Assembly: GCA_938034385.1 (NCBI GenBank)
Contig: CALHLC010000010.1
Coordinates: 1 to 43,205 of the forward strand
Source: an uncultured Bacteriovoracaceae bacterium
Lineage (GTDB): Bacteria > Bdellovibrionota > Bacteriovoracia > Bacteriovoracales > Bacteriovoracaceae
Direction of reading: 5' to 3'
DNA: 43,205 nucleotides
Part shown: piece by piece, positions 18,847 through 27,884 of the stretch
Numbering within the stretch: position 1 is the stretch's first letter
Layout of the letters: the number at the start of each line of letters is the position of its first letter
Notes under the pieces: generated by a model
Told to the model about the DNA's origin: nothing
The model's input: the letters and a program-made list of their open reading frames with translations, nothing else
The model's database searches: none
Program-made: the position numbers and the translations under genes

Positions 18847-19628
18847 AAGGTTCTAAATATCCTTTACCGCCCCTTGATGAAATAAATCTTGAGGATGGGA
18901 ATTTTCTTATTATTGATTTAGATCATTATAATTATTCAAATCTAAGCCTTTTTGTAGAATTGTCTCCTCCGGAGTCTGCAAGCTACTGCTTAGATAGTAA
19001 ACGCGAAAAGATTTTTCATTATGACTATAGCTATAAAAAGTCTCCTTCTCTATTTGATGGTTTAAGCTATTCAGGTCTTATTAAAACTAACAACCCTCAA
19101 AGTTTTATTTTTGATAGATTATCTCTTTTTCCATTGCCGAAAAAAAGTGGAGATAAAAAAATTATTTTTCTTGATAGAGATGGAGTTTTAAATATAAATA
19201 CTGGTTACCCACATATTCCTGACGAACTTATTATTAACCAAGAGATTATCCCAGCTCTAAAAAAGGCCCAAGAAAAAGGATATGAGTTTATAGTGATTAC
19301 CAATCAATCTGGAATTGCTCGAGGACTATTTTTAGAACAAGACTATCAAAAATGTACTGAGTATTTATCAAGTTACTTTCATAACCATGGTATTTCTATC
19401 CTTGACTGGTTTCATTGCCCCTACCACAAAGATGGTATAATTGATGAATTTACTCACCTGAGTATTGATAGAAAACCACTCCCTGGTATGATTCTCAAGG
19501 CGACTGAGAAGCACCTTATAGACCTCAAAAGCTCAATAATGATAGGAGATAATGAAAGTGATAATGTTTTATTGCCCTATTTAGATTTCAAATTAGTAGG
19601 CCCAGGAAATTATTATGTTTTTATTTAG
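18813..19628 (+). CDS. HAD phosphatase, GmhB/HisB-N-like, with extra N-terminal domain
   Basis: The C-terminal part (about residues 115-271) is a HAD-IIIA phosphatase. It has DRDGVLN (Asp121 and Asp123), ITNQSGIARG with the motif II Thr163, RKPLPGM with the motif III Lys, and IGDNESD (motif IV). This pattern fits D-glycero-D-manno-heptose 1,7-bisphosphate phosphatase of LPS-core synthesis or a histidinol-phosphatase relative. The usual zinc knuckle is incomplete: CPYH keeps one Cys, but the later CxC is replaced by SID. Residues 1-110 match nothing I recognise. The GTG start at 18813 overlaps glpK by 34 nt, suggesting coupling. Confidence 0.78.
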   Translation: MEKTHKKNIFIKGSKYPLPPLDEINLEDGNFLIIDLDHYNYSNLSLFVELSPPESASYCLDSKREKIFHYDYSYKKSPSLFDGLSYSGLIKTNNPQSFIFDRLSLFPLPKKSGDKKIIFLDRDGVLNINTGYPHIPDELIINQEIIPALKKAQEKGYEFIVITNQSGIARGLFLEQDYQKCTEYLSSYFHNHGISILDWFHCPYHKDGIIDEFTHLSIDRKPLPGMILKATEKHLIDLKSSIMIGDNESDNVLLPYLDFKLVGPGNYYVFI

Positions 19629-19702
19629 AAGTTTTTGCCCCTACAAGAACATAAACATAAAACATTGTAAAATTAAGATTGGATTTATCAAAGGAGAAGA
19701 TA

Positions 19703-19855
19703 ATGAAAAGACTATTTACTTTATTGTTTATTAGCCTAGGTTTTTTTGCATGTTCAATGATTAAGACAAGAGATCATAGTGAAGCATTTGAAAGATTTGA
19801 AAAGAAGTTTCCAGTCACTACTAAAAGATCTTCAAACGGCCCAATTAGAGATTAA
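19703..19855 (+). CDS. Small lipoprotein (50 aa)
   Basis: A strong SD (AAGGAGA, 19691-19697) precedes an ATG opening a 50-codon frame. The product begins MKRLFTLLFISLGFFACS, a short lipoprotein signal with the lipidated Cys at residue 17. The mature part is small and charged and ends PIRD. No known family is evident; small lipoproteins of this kind are common among Bdellovibrionota relatives. Its last 11 bases overlap the 3' end of convergent radA. Confidence 0.75.
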   Translation: MKRLFTLLFISLGFFACSMIKTRDHSEAFERFEKKFPVTTKRSSNGPIRD

Positions 19856-21197
19856 AAAATTTTTCTTTTAAGTCGTTAATTTTTTCTAAGGCAGAAATTT
19901 TAAAATTAAACTTCTGCCTTAGCTCATCTTTATTTTCAATACCTATTACCAAGTCTTTATAATTTAAAATTTCTAAATCCTTAAGGATAGAATCAAGAAA
20001 GCTCGCACCTCGAATCTCTCCGCTTAATCCGACTTCACCTAAGAAAACTTTTTCTCCCTCAACTGTTATTTTAAAATATGAACTCAATATACTTGCAACA
20101 ATAGCCAAATCAATCTCCTTATTATCTACTTTAAACCCTCCAACCACATTAATATAAACATCTTGGTTTATTAAAGAAATTCCAGCATATTTTTCAATAA
20201 TCGCAATCAACATAGAAAGCCTTGAATTATCTATACCTTGAGTTATACGTTTTGGATTTGAGAATTTGTTCTCATTAACTAATGCTTGAATCTCTAAGAA
20301 GAGAACTCTCCTTCCTTCCAGAATACATGTCCTAGTTCTTCCTGGTCCATTTATCGTGCTTTTTATAAAAGATTTAGATGTATCACTTATTTCAATGAGC
20401 CCCTCTTCTTCCATTTCAAAAAGTCCCACTTCAAATGTATTTCCAAATCTATTTTTTATAGACTTTAGTATTCTATGATTGTGTTCTCCTAGACCTTCAA
20501 AGTATAAGACAGTATCAACCATATGCTCCAAAACCTTTGGCCCTGAAATCGATCCATCCTTTGTAATATGACCAACAATAATAGAAGAAATTTTTTTATC
20601 TTTACAATAGTTTAAAATCTCATAAGTAATTTCTTTAATTTGAGATACGGATCCCGGAGAAGCCGACATATCCTTTATAACAGTTGTTTGAATTGAATCT
20701 AAAATAAAGACTATAGGTCTTAATTGATCTATTGCGAGCTTTATCTTTTCCCAATCATTTTCATTAAGTAAGTATATATTTTCTTCACAAATATTTAGTC
20801 TTTTTGCTCTCAGTGAAATTTGACCTTCACTTTCTTCACCACTTATATATAAGACTCTCTTATTTTCATTCAGCCTTACCAACTTAGCTGCTGCTTCTAA
20901 TAAAAGAGTCGATTTCCCAACTCCTGGTTGGCCCCCAATTAGAGTAAGTGAACCTTGTACAATTCCACCTCCCAATACTCTATCAAGCTCTCCAATTCCC
21001 GTACAAATCCTATAAATGCTCTCATTCCCAACTTCTGAAAGATTTTTTAAATCTATTTTTTTAATTGTTTTGGATTTTTTACTATACTTGGAGTTCGTTT
21101 CAATAAAGCTATTCCAGGAATTACATTTTATACAATGACCTAACCATTTTGGAACAAGGTACAAGCAATTAGAACATTCAAATTTTATTTTCTCCAA
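19845..21197 (-). CDS. radA: DNA repair protein RadA (Sms)
   Basis: RadA is a RecA-like branch-migration helicase in recombination repair. The N-terminal zinc knuckle has Cys8, 11, 22 and 25 (CSNC and CIKC). Walker A is GQPGVGKST (about residues 89-97), the RadA hallmark KNRFG follows, and the C-terminal Lon-like domain carries GVFKV-type strands (NVVGGFKV and LGEVGLSGEIRG). I choose TTG at 21197 because GAGGAG stands 7 nt before it; an earlier TTG (21212) lies upstream of that SD. The start overlaps the ligA 3' end by 20 nt, so the two are coupled. Confidence 0.95.
   Translation of the reverse strand: MEKIKFECSNCLYLVPKWLGHCIKCNSWNSFIETNSKYSKKSKTIKKIDLKNLSEVGNESIYRICTGIGELDRVLGGGIVQGSLTLIGGQPGVGKSTLLLEAAAKLVRLNENKRVLYISGEESEGQISLRAKRLNICEENIYLLNENDWEKIKLAIDQLRPIVFILDSIQTTVIKDMSASPGSVSQIKEITYEILNYCKDKKISSIIVGHITKDGSISGPKVLEHMVDTVLYFEGLGEHNHRILKSIKNRFGNTFEVGLFEMEEEGLIEISDTSKSFIKSTINGPGRTRTCILEGRRVLFLEIQALVNENKFSNPKRITQGIDNSRLSMLIAIIEKYAGISLINQDVYINVVGGFKVDNKEIDLAIVASILSSYFKITVEGEKVFLGEVGLSGEIRGASFLDSILKDLEILNYKDLVIGIENKDELRQKFNFKISALEKINDLKEKFFNL
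19886..19922. terminator. 11-bp perfect inverted repeat inside the radA 3' end
   Basis: CTAAGGCAGAA (19886-19896) pairs fully with TTCTGCCTTAG (19912-19922) around a 15-nt AT-rich loop. It lies in the coding end of radA and 31 nt past the stop of the convergent small lipoprotein gene. Read on the plus strand it could end that short transcript, although the downstream T-tract is imperfect. A stem this long inside a coding region is unusual. Confidence 0.4.
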
Positions 21198-23076
21198 ATA
21201 TAAGCTCCTCAAACTCTTGTTCTGTAATTATTTTAATCTCTAAAGACTGAGCTTTTTTAAATTTACTCGACTTAGAGTTTTCCTCATTACAAATCAGAAA
21301 GTCTGTCTTACTACTTATACTTGATATGCTTTTTCCACCATTCTCTTTTATATCTTTTTCGATTTCAGAACGCCCCCTAGAGAGTTTTCCTGTAATGCAA
21401 AAGCTCTGGCCCTTCAAGCGATTTCCCTTACTCTCTTGTTTTCTGAACTTAAACCCTAGGCTCAGAAGCTCTTTGACTAGTTCCTTTTTGCTATCTAGTG
21501 ACTCTATTAAACTCTCCGAAGATTTTTTAGCAAAACCTTCTATCTCAATAAGTTCTTCACTTGTTAATCTCAAGAAGCTATCAACACTTTCATAACCAGC
21601 ATCAACTATTTTCTGACACTTATTCTCTCCTCCTCCAGTGAGGCCCAAAGCCGTTATAAACTTAACCGTGTTAGTGTTAAGTGAATTATTTATATTATAT
21701 AAAAGCTTAGTCGCAAGAGTTTCTTTTGTTTTATCTAAAGTTAAAAGATCTTCTTTTGTTAAACTATAAAGATCTGGAATATTTTTAACTAATTTCGTTT
21801 TAAGCATCTCCTCTAATCTTTTAACACTAAGATCTTCAATATCCATAACTTTAATAAAGTGAAGAATAGACTCTAGTTTTTTAGCAAAACAATCCTCATT
21901 ATTACAAATTAATCTAATCTCAACTTTATCTACCTTGCCATTACAGCTTGGACATTTTTTTGGGTACGAAAATTTAAATTTTGATTCCTTAACTGTTTTT
22001 AAATATTTGGGAATGACTTCCCCCGACCTAATAATCTCTATTTCATCACCTGGCTTAATAAAGTTTTCAAAAACTATTCCAAAGTTATGAAGAGTAACTC
22101 TAGATATTTTAGCTCCGCTAAGCTCCACAGGAACAATTTCTGCCACAGGAGTCAATACTCCATTCCTAGAAACTTGCCATGTTATATCTTCTATAATGGC
22201 TCTTGCAGTTTCTCCTCTTAGCTTAAATGCCATTTTATATTTTGGATGGTGAGAGGTTGCCCCAAGTTTCTCATGAAGTGCTACCTCATTAAACGTAAAA
22301 ACAAGACCATCAACCAAAAAACTTCCATTTTTACTAAAAACTTCATATTCTGAAATTTTTTCTACAATTTCTTTCTCTTCTTTGATTTTAAATACTTCAG
22401 GAGATTTAAATCCAAGTTTATTAACAAATTTATTCTTCTCAACTTCTGTTTTAAATCCAATTTTATTGATCACTTCAAACGCAAAGAAACTTAAATATTT
22501 TGAGAGATAAATTTTCTCTTTTCTTCCAAGTAACCCAGCGACTATATTTCTCATTGATTGAGGTCTATCTAGTCCTGCAAGCTCCATCTCATCACTTAAT
22601 TCTTTGAATCTTTTTTCTTCGCAATATATCTCTCCTCGAATCTCTATCTCATTTCTATGATCAATCGCTTTGGGAATGGAGTCTATATATATAGCTTTAC
22701 TGGTGATATCTTCTCCAAATACTCCATCACCTCTTGTCTTAGCAACCTCTAATTTCCCTGACTTATAAACAAGAGAGCAGCTAGAACCATCAATTTTGTA
22801 CATCCCTACAATATCGTGATCTTTCTTCCACTTTAATAATTCTTCAACTTCATAACACTTATCTAGTGATAGCATTTTTGTATCATGAGCAACTTTATTT
22901 TTAGACTTAACAGGAGATCCTATGATTTCCAGAGTTATATTTTGAGGATCCAACAATCTTAAACTCTCTTCTAGATCATCATATTCAGAATCGCTTAATA
23001 TTGCTTTCCCTTTATAATACAACTCTTTATGTTTTAAGATTTCTTTTTCAAGTTTTTGGATTTTTTTTGGAGACAT
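21178..23076 (-). CDS. ligA: NAD-dependent DNA ligase
   Basis: It seals nicks in replication and repair using NAD+. The adenylated Lys94 lies in YKIDGSS, after the NAD-binding Ia region (YYKGKAILSDSEYD). The zinc finger uses Cys375, 378, 391 and 396. Helix-hairpin-helix repeats (about 425-540) and a C-terminal BRCT domain (about 555-632, GQSFCITGKLSRGRSE) are present. At 632 aa it is slightly shorter than the usual 670. The start is ATG at 23076. radA begins within its last codons. Confidence 0.96.
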   Translation of the reverse strand: MSPKKIQKLEKEILKHKELYYKGKAILSDSEYDDLEESLRLLDPQNITLEIIGSPVKSKNKVAHDTKMLSLDKCYEVEELLKWKKDHDIVGMYKIDGSSCSLVYKSGKLEVAKTRGDGVFGEDITSKAIYIDSIPKAIDHRNEIEIRGEIYCEEKRFKELSDEMELAGLDRPQSMRNIVAGLLGRKEKIYLSKYLSFFAFEVINKIGFKTEVEKNKFVNKLGFKSPEVFKIKEEKEIVEKISEYEVFSKNGSFLVDGLVFTFNEVALHEKLGATSHHPKYKMAFKLRGETARAIIEDITWQVSRNGVLTPVAEIVPVELSGAKISRVTLHNFGIVFENFIKPGDEIEIIRSGEVIPKYLKTVKESKFKFSYPKKCPSCNGKVDKVEIRLICNNEDCFAKKLESILHFIKVMDIEDLSVKRLEEMLKTKLVKNIPDLYSLTKEDLLTLDKTKETLATKLLYNINNSLNTNTVKFITALGLTGGGENKCQKIVDAGYESVDSFLRLTSEELIEIEGFAKKSSESLIESLDSKKELVKELLSLGFKFRKQESKGNRLKGQSFCITGKLSRGRSEIEKDIKENGGKSISSISSKTDFLICNEENSKSSKFKKAQSLEIKIITEQEFEELIFGENKI

Positions 23077-23117
23077 AACTCATTTAATATAACAAATTCA
23101 ATGCTTCTAAACTAGTA

Positions 23118-24581
23118 TTAAAGATTCTCTATTATTCTCTCATTTAGGCAATTTGCATTAATATAATCTGAGCTAAAGTCATCATAATTCAATTTTAGGT
23201 GCAACTCTCCTAGGCCTTCAAAGTAATAGTAAAACTTTGAACTATTTCTGCTTAATTCTTTATTAATTCCAAATTGATCAACTGCTAAAAAAACTGCTTC
23301 TAATTGTTCTATTCTCAAATCATCCTTTCTAGTACTCAGTTTTGCTTGAAGTCCATACTCTATAAACTCAAGTCCTTTCTTAACATCAACCTCAACCAAG
23401 CAACTTAGCTTATTCCATTTTACTTCCATCTTTTTTAATATTTTTGTATATTGTTCTCTCGATGTTAGCGTGACCTCATTAATTCTTTGAGGCCATTGTG
23501 AAATTTTTATTCTGTTTTTTCCATCAAAGAGATAAAACTTATATTTCTCATTTTTGATATAATTACTATTTTCAAAAGAGTAGATATTCAAACCCTTTTT
23601 GATTGGTTTCTTTCTAGTTAGCCAATTCAAGAAGCTCTTTTCTTGAGTGTTTAGATATGACCCATCGTGAAACTTTGCAACGGTGTGAATACTTTTCTTT
23701 TTCGTTTCAAAGGGAATATAGGTGACACTATCTTCACTTATAAATGTATTAAAGTTTATTTGATCTTTGTTTTTCTCTATCTTGCTGGTCCTTAATCCAT
23801 TTTTCAGACAAATCAAGGCATATTTCGCATTCTTTATATTAGATGTTTTCTTTAGCCTTTTATTAAAATAAAAACGACATTTTTCTTTCGATTCCAAGCT
23901 CAGCCTAGAAATATTTTCATCCTTGAGCTCTAAAAACATATAACCAATTTCATAGTTTAAATCATATTCTTCTAAAAACTTTCTAAAAGAGATCAAATCC
24001 AATACCGGGATAGTAATCTTCTTACTTTTTCCTTTTTCTATTGAAAGTTTTATATTTAAAGGTAAGCCTTCAAAAGATTTAACTAAATAACTTCTTTGAG
24101 AATTTTTGGATTTCAAAGTAAACCCTAAATCAAGCTCTCCCACTGCATTTGGGTCAAATGTTTCTTTAGAGTCTAAAGTTTCTAAATAGTAGTTTTTAAG
24201 AGTTTTTTTACTATGAGACATAAGGTTTATTAACTCAGCTCTTATTTTTAACTTTGCATTAACTTTTACTTTTTTTTCTTTCTTGCGATTCTTTAATTCT
24301 TCTATTAGATCAGAAATAGCATTTTTATCAGTTGCTTCTTTATTTAAATCAATAAAAGTAATACCATCATTTTTATTTGCTTTAGGATTTATAATAATTT
24401 CGTTATTCTTATTTTTTGTATTTATAAGAAATGGCTTCTTTTCCTCTGGAGCTTTTTTAAATAAATTTACTCCTTGTGAAAACCTTCCCTTGCTATATTT
24501 ATGGATCATTCGATCTTCTTCACTCATCTTTTGTGAAAATGCCGAAATGCAGAAAATAGATAAATAGATTAAGAACTTCAT
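23118..24581 (-). CDS. Hypothetical exported protein (487 aa)
   Basis: A signal peptide (about residues 1-16, ending CISAFSQ) is the only clear feature. The first 110 residues are very rich in Lys, Asn and Glu and probably disordered. The rest mixes beta-like segments and conserved-looking aromatic stretches (KFYYYFEGLGELHLKLNYDD near the C-terminus) with a few Cys. I do not recognise a family. It precedes ligA on the same strand by 41 nt, and its start lies back to back with the divergent gene at 24619. Confidence 0.7.
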   Translation of the reverse strand: MKFLIYLSIFCISAFSQKMSEEDRMIHKYSKGRFSQGVNLFKKAPEEKKPFLINTKNKNNEIIINPKANKNDGITFIDLNKEATDKNAISDLIEELKNRKKEKKVKVNAKLKIRAELINLMSHSKKTLKNYYLETLDSKETFDPNAVGELDLGFTLKSKNSQRSYLVKSFEGLPLNIKLSIEKGKSKKITIPVLDLISFRKFLEEYDLNYEIGYMFLELKDENISRLSLESKEKCRFYFNKRLKKTSNIKNAKYALICLKNGLRTSKIEKNKDQINFNTFISEDSVTYIPFETKKKSIHTVAKFHDGSYLNTQEKSFLNWLTRKKPIKKGLNIYSFENSNYIKNEKYKFYLFDGKNRIKISQWPQRINEVTLTSREQYTKILKKMEVKWNKLSCLVEVDVKKGLEFIEYGLQAKLSTRKDDLRIEQLEAVFLAVDQFGINKELSRNSSKFYYYFEGLGELHLKLNYDDFSSDYINANCLNERIIENL

Positions 24582-24618
24582 ATTGCTTACTATAAAGTCT
24601 AATATAACCTCTATCGTA

Positions 24619-25554
24619 ATGAAAATGCTGACTGTTCATTTTGTCTTATTAATAAGCTGTTTTTGCTCCCTTGGCAGTGAAAACTGCCTAGATAACATAG
24701 AACAATCCTTATCAAGATTAAGTCATACTCCTGAAAAGCAAAAAATCTACTTAGGCTCTGTTTTTGATGACTTTGAGTATTCCAAAAACATTTGGAATCT
24801 TTTTGGTTTTTTTAATCATTTTCAGGGGATTTTGTACGAACCTGAATTAGATAGATTTATTCTTACTGGTGGTGATAGGTGGTACCTCAAAGCTCACTTA
24901 ATTTTTATTAATAATATTAACGGTAAATATATTTTTACAAAAAAACTTGAAATTAACTCTAATCCTAAAAATTGGCATCCAGGAGCTCCAGTTAAATATA
25001 AAGACACTTATATTATTCCTATTGAGGAATTTTGGTTGGATAGGAAATCAGAAATATTGATTACAAATTTTAAAAAACAAAGAACTTTGGATGGAATTCC
25101 AATTGCAACTGGAGCAGTAAGCCTCTATGAGTTTGACGGGAAAGACTTCTTAATTGGCTTTGATATGTATGGAACAAATTTTTATGAAATTAAAAATGAC
25201 GAGTTTCCCTCTCTTAAAGTAGCTCACAAAAGTAAAGATGTTACATTCAATGGCTCTAACTCAGTTGTAATTAATCAATGTGATAAAAAGAAATTTATTA
25301 TCAGTTTTGGTAATTCAAACTCTCTTGCTCCAATCATTTCTGGAAAAGATTTCATCAAACTTTATTCTTTTGAGCCATCACAATATAAAGCTCAACTGCT
25401 TAAAGTTTTTGATATTGATTGTAAATCTATGTGTCATTTTAGAGGGGCAGTTAATGCTCAAATAGTAGATAAGAAGCTTGAAATAATCGCTACTGAAACT
25501 AATAAATCAAGAAGTAGAGATTTCTTGTATTTATTGAGTTTTAAAGAAAGGTAA
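24619..25554 (+). CDS. Hypothetical secreted protein, possibly beta-propeller
   Basis: Starting at ATG 24619 gives a good signal peptide (MKMLTVHFVLLISCFCSLG, cleaved near residue 20); the frame is open back to a TTG at 24583, but that would bury the signal. Repeated beta phrases such as DRFILTGGDRWYLKAHLIF, GAVSLYEFDGKDFLIGFD and KKKFIISFGNS look like blades of a propeller-type fold. The mature region has cysteine near the N-terminus and again near the C-terminus (NQCDKKKF, DIDCKSMCHF). Function is unknown. It is divergent from another secreted unknown and ends just before tRNA-Ser. Confidence 0.7.
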   Translation: MKMLTVHFVLLISCFCSLGSENCLDNIEQSLSRLSHTPEKQKIYLGSVFDDFEYSKNIWNLFGFFNHFQGILYEPELDRFILTGGDRWYLKAHLIFINNINGKYIFTKKLEINSNPKNWHPGAPVKYKDTYIIPIEEFWLDRKSEILITNFKKQRTLDGIPIATGAVSLYEFDGKDFLIGFDMYGTNFYEIKNDEFPSLKVAHKSKDVTFNGSNSVVINQCDKKKFIISFGNSNSLAPIISGKDFIKLYSFEPSQYKAQLLKVFDIDCKSMCHFRGAVNAQIVDKKLEIIATETNKSRSRDFLYLLSFKER

Positions 25555-25569
25555 AATTCTAGTTTTAAA

Positions 25570-25657
25570 TGGCGGAAACGGCGAGATTCGAACTCGCGGA
25601 ACCCGAAGGCTCGACGCCTTAGCAAGGCGTTGGTTTCAGCCACTCACCCACGTTTCC
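25570..25657 (-). tRNA. tRNA-Ser (anticodon GCU)
   Basis: The minus strand gives acceptor GGAAACG/CGTTTCC, discriminator G and encoded CCA (25570-25572). The anticodon stem ACGCC/GGCGT surrounds TTGCTAA (anticodon GCT). The long variable arm (CGAGCCTTCGGGTTC) is typical of tRNA-Ser, and the T-loop is TTCGAAT. A TATAAT-like -10 (about 25692 on the minus strand) lies upstream. Confidence 0.96.
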
Positions 25658-25749
25658 GTCTTTTAAATGCTGATTTGCTGTGCTCAGATTATAGTGAAAG
25701 TATAATGGAATATTAAGTCTTTTCTTGCTTGAAATTTATTATTTATTTA

Positions 25750-26130
25750 CTATTCCTCGTCAATTATGCCTTCTAGGCCAAATATCGTTGAATCATTGTT
25801 TTCGAAATCAAACTCATTTTCTATTTCGAGCTCTTCATCTTCATAATCTCCTCCAATTGGGGAAATCTCTTCTTCTGTCTCATATTTTTCACCATCTATA
25901 AAGACTACACAATATGCTTTAAACTTCTTCCTCTTTCCAGGGCATAAGCTCCTCGAACACTCCTTTGCCTCTTTTAATGATTCTTCTGAGGTGCAAATAT
26001 ACTCCTCGACACCATCTGCTTGGGCCTTCCCACATGTACTCCTACATTCATAATTATCTCTAAAAGTTGGCTCGAAGCTATATAAATTGAACATTATTAA
26101 CGAACAAAATATGGCGAAAATTTGCTTCAT
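25750..26130 (-). CDS. Small secreted Cys-rich acidic protein
   Basis: The start at 26130 is chosen because GGGAGG lies just upstream and the protein then opens with a proper signal peptide (MKQIFAIFCSLIMFNLYSF). The 126-aa product has six Cys in the mature N-terminal half (YECRSTCG, YICT, ECSRSLCPG, YCVVF), which could form three disulphides. The C-terminal third is very acidic (long Asp/Glu/Asn stretch). No family is recognised. It follows the acyltransferase gene on the same strand with a gap of about 120 nt that holds no visible gene. Confidence 0.68.
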   Translation of the reverse strand: MKQIFAIFCSLIMFNLYSFEPTFRDNYECRSTCGKAQADGVEEYICTSEESLKEAKECSRSLCPGKRKKFKAYCVVFIDGEKYETEEEISPIGGDYEDEELEIENEFDFENNDSTIFGLEGIIDEE

Positions 26131-26253
26131 TGATCCTCCCGAGATTTCTATAAAGTACTTATACATTGTACCAACGTGGTCAACTTTAATACTTATAGGG
26201 GATAAAGCAAGAATCAGCGATGGCGGGAGCCTATAAAGTGAAAACTTTAGTTC

Positions 26254-26874
26254 TCACATTTTTGTAATATGTCTAATCAAGCTAGATTGGAAGCTATCTA
26301 GATCATGATCTTTTATTTTCCCTACAATGATAGAAACCTTTGAAAATGGATATGGAAGAATTGATTTATCCCAAGATCCAGAGAAAATATAATATTTACT
26401 CGCCTTAATTGTTAATGGGACAATTGGTCGTTTAGTTTCCTGAGACATTCGAATAATCCCGTCTTTAGGAACAAAAGCTGGTCCTCTTGGACCATCAACA
26501 GCAATCCCTATTGAGTACCCATTTTTTACTTCTTCAATACTATTTAAAAGCGCCATTTTAGGATTTTTGTTTGAAGAACCTCTGATGAGTCGCATTCCAA
26601 AATAATCTAAAATTGTTGCCAATATTTCACCATCTCTTGATGGAGAAACTAAAACAGTGAGTTTTTTCTTCTCAAAGTATGAGACTAGACCAATTTGTGC
26701 TTGGTGAAAAAAGCCAAAGATTAAATTTTTCTCATGAGGTCTTTTCCCATAAACATCTCTAAAAAAAATCTCTCTATCATTTTCATCTTCAAAAACTAGT
26801 TCATAGCGAAATGTCGACGCATACACCTGATAAAAAAATGAAATTAATAAGCCAATGATTTTTTGTTTGATCAT
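26254..26874 (-). CDS. DUF374/LPLAT-family acyltransferase-like protein
   Basis: This looks like a lysophospholipid-acyltransferase-fold protein of the DUF374 group, often linked to LPS or lipid A. The family phrases SPSRDGEILATIL, RGSSNKNPKMALL and AVDGPRGPAFVPKDGII are present, with GFFHQ as the remnant HxxxxD region. A hydrophobic N-terminus could anchor it in the inner membrane. At 206 aa it has the normal length. The ATG comes directly after the T-tract of the etfA terminator; the only SD-like bases (GGGAG) are in the terminator stem, 10 nt upstream. Confidence 0.8.
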   Translation of the reverse strand: MIKQKIIGLLISFFYQVYASTFRYELVFEDENDREIFFRDVYGKRPHEKNLIFGFFHQAQIGLVSYFEKKKLTVLVSPSRDGEILATILDYFGMRLIRGSSNKNPKMALLNSIEEVKNGYSIGIAVDGPRGPAFVPKDGIIRMSQETKRPIVPLTIKASKYYIFSGSWDKSILPYPFSKVSIIVGKIKDHDLDSFQSSLIRHITKM

Positions 26875-26902
26875 AAAAAAACCGCTCCCATCAGGAAGCG
26901 GT
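26875..26902 (-). terminator. Intrinsic terminator after etfA
   Basis: On the minus strand ACCGCTTCC and GGGAGCGGT form a 9-bp stem (one G-U pair) with a 4-nt loop, followed by seven T. It sits 10 nt after the etfA stop. The next gene's ATG begins immediately after the last T, so the terminator doubles as that gene's leader. Confidence 0.9.
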
Positions 26903-26912
26903 CACAAAGTAT

Positions 26913-27872
26913 TTAAGATAAAAGTGATTTAAATTCTTCTTTAAGAATAGGAACAACCTTAAAAAGATCTCCAACTATTCCATAATCTGCTTTAGTAAAG
27001 ATTGGTGCATCAGGATCAGTATTAATTGCAACAATGACTTTTGAAGTTCTCATTCCTGCAAGATGCTGAATTGCTCCTGAAATACCACAAGCAATATATA
27101 ATGAAGGGGCCACTGTTTTACCAGTTTGTCCAACTTGCATAGAGTGTGGAGCATAACCTGAATCAACTGCTGCTCTTGAAGCTCCAACTGTTGCTCCTAT
27201 CGCATCAGCAAGCTCGTCTAAAATCTTAAAGTTTTCAGCATTTTTCATTGCTCTACCACCAGAGACAATTATATTTGCTTCCGTTAGATCAACTTTCTCA
27301 CTTGCACCTTTAATAATCTCTTTAATAGCTGCTCTAATATTTCCAGCTTCTGAATTTGCTTCAGCAAGAGTTCCACCTTTTGCATTTTCACTATCAGGCA
27401 TCCCTAGTGCATTTGGTCTAATTGTAACAAAGCGAGGTTTAGCATCACTAAAGCTAACCTTAGTTAAAGCTTTACCAGCAAACATTGGCTTAGTTCCAGA
27501 AAACTCATCACCTTCAAAAACAAAGTTTACAACATCACTCGCGCATCCTGAATTAAACGCTCCAGCTAATCTTGGAAAAAAGTCTTTTCCCATAGAAGTT
27601 GCACCAGTGAAAACATAATCATAGCTTTTAGAATCGATTAAAGATTTTAAAGCATTGCTAAATCCTTCAGGAGAATACTTATCTAAACCAGCTCCATTTA
27701 TTTTATGAATATTTTCAGCTCCATACTTTGCAAGGCTAGCACTTGATTCTGCATCAATACCACCAATACAAGCTACATCTACATTATGACCATTAAGTTT
27801 CCCTAAGATCTCATAAGCAACTGGTTTTGCCTTTTCATTATTTGTCTCTGCGAATACTAATATATTTGCCAT
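26913..27872 (-). CDS. etfA: Electron transfer flavoprotein, alpha subunit
   Basis: EtfA carries the FAD that takes electrons from acyl-CoA and other dehydrogenases and passes them to ETF-quinone oxidoreductase. The C-terminal FAD domain is clear: VSGGRAMKN, GASRAAVDSGYAPHSMQVG, GQTGKTVAPSLYIACGISG, HLAGM and INTDPDAPIF. The 319-aa length is normal. An ATG with upstream AAAGGAAT starts it 12 nt after etfB, and a strong terminator follows. Confidence 0.96.
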   Translation of the reverse strand: MANILVFAETNNEKAKPVAYEILGKLNGHNVDVACIGGIDAESSASLAKYGAENIHKINGAGLDKYSPEGFSNALKSLIDSKSYDYVFTGATSMGKDFFPRLAGAFNSGCASDVVNFVFEGDEFSGTKPMFAGKALTKVSFSDAKPRFVTIRPNALGMPDSENAKGGTLAEANSEAGNIRAAIKEIIKGASEKVDLTEANIIVSGGRAMKNAENFKILDELADAIGATVGASRAAVDSGYAPHSMQVGQTGKTVAPSLYIACGISGAIQHLAGMRTSKVIVAINTDPDAPIFTKADYGIVGDLFKVVPILKEEFKSLLS

Positions 27873-27884
27873 GTTTTATTCCTT

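Noticed and set aside
25458-25643. 61-aa minus-strand ORF over tRNA-Ser
   Set aside because: It runs through the tRNA gene and the end of the 24619 gene on the other strand; no SD.
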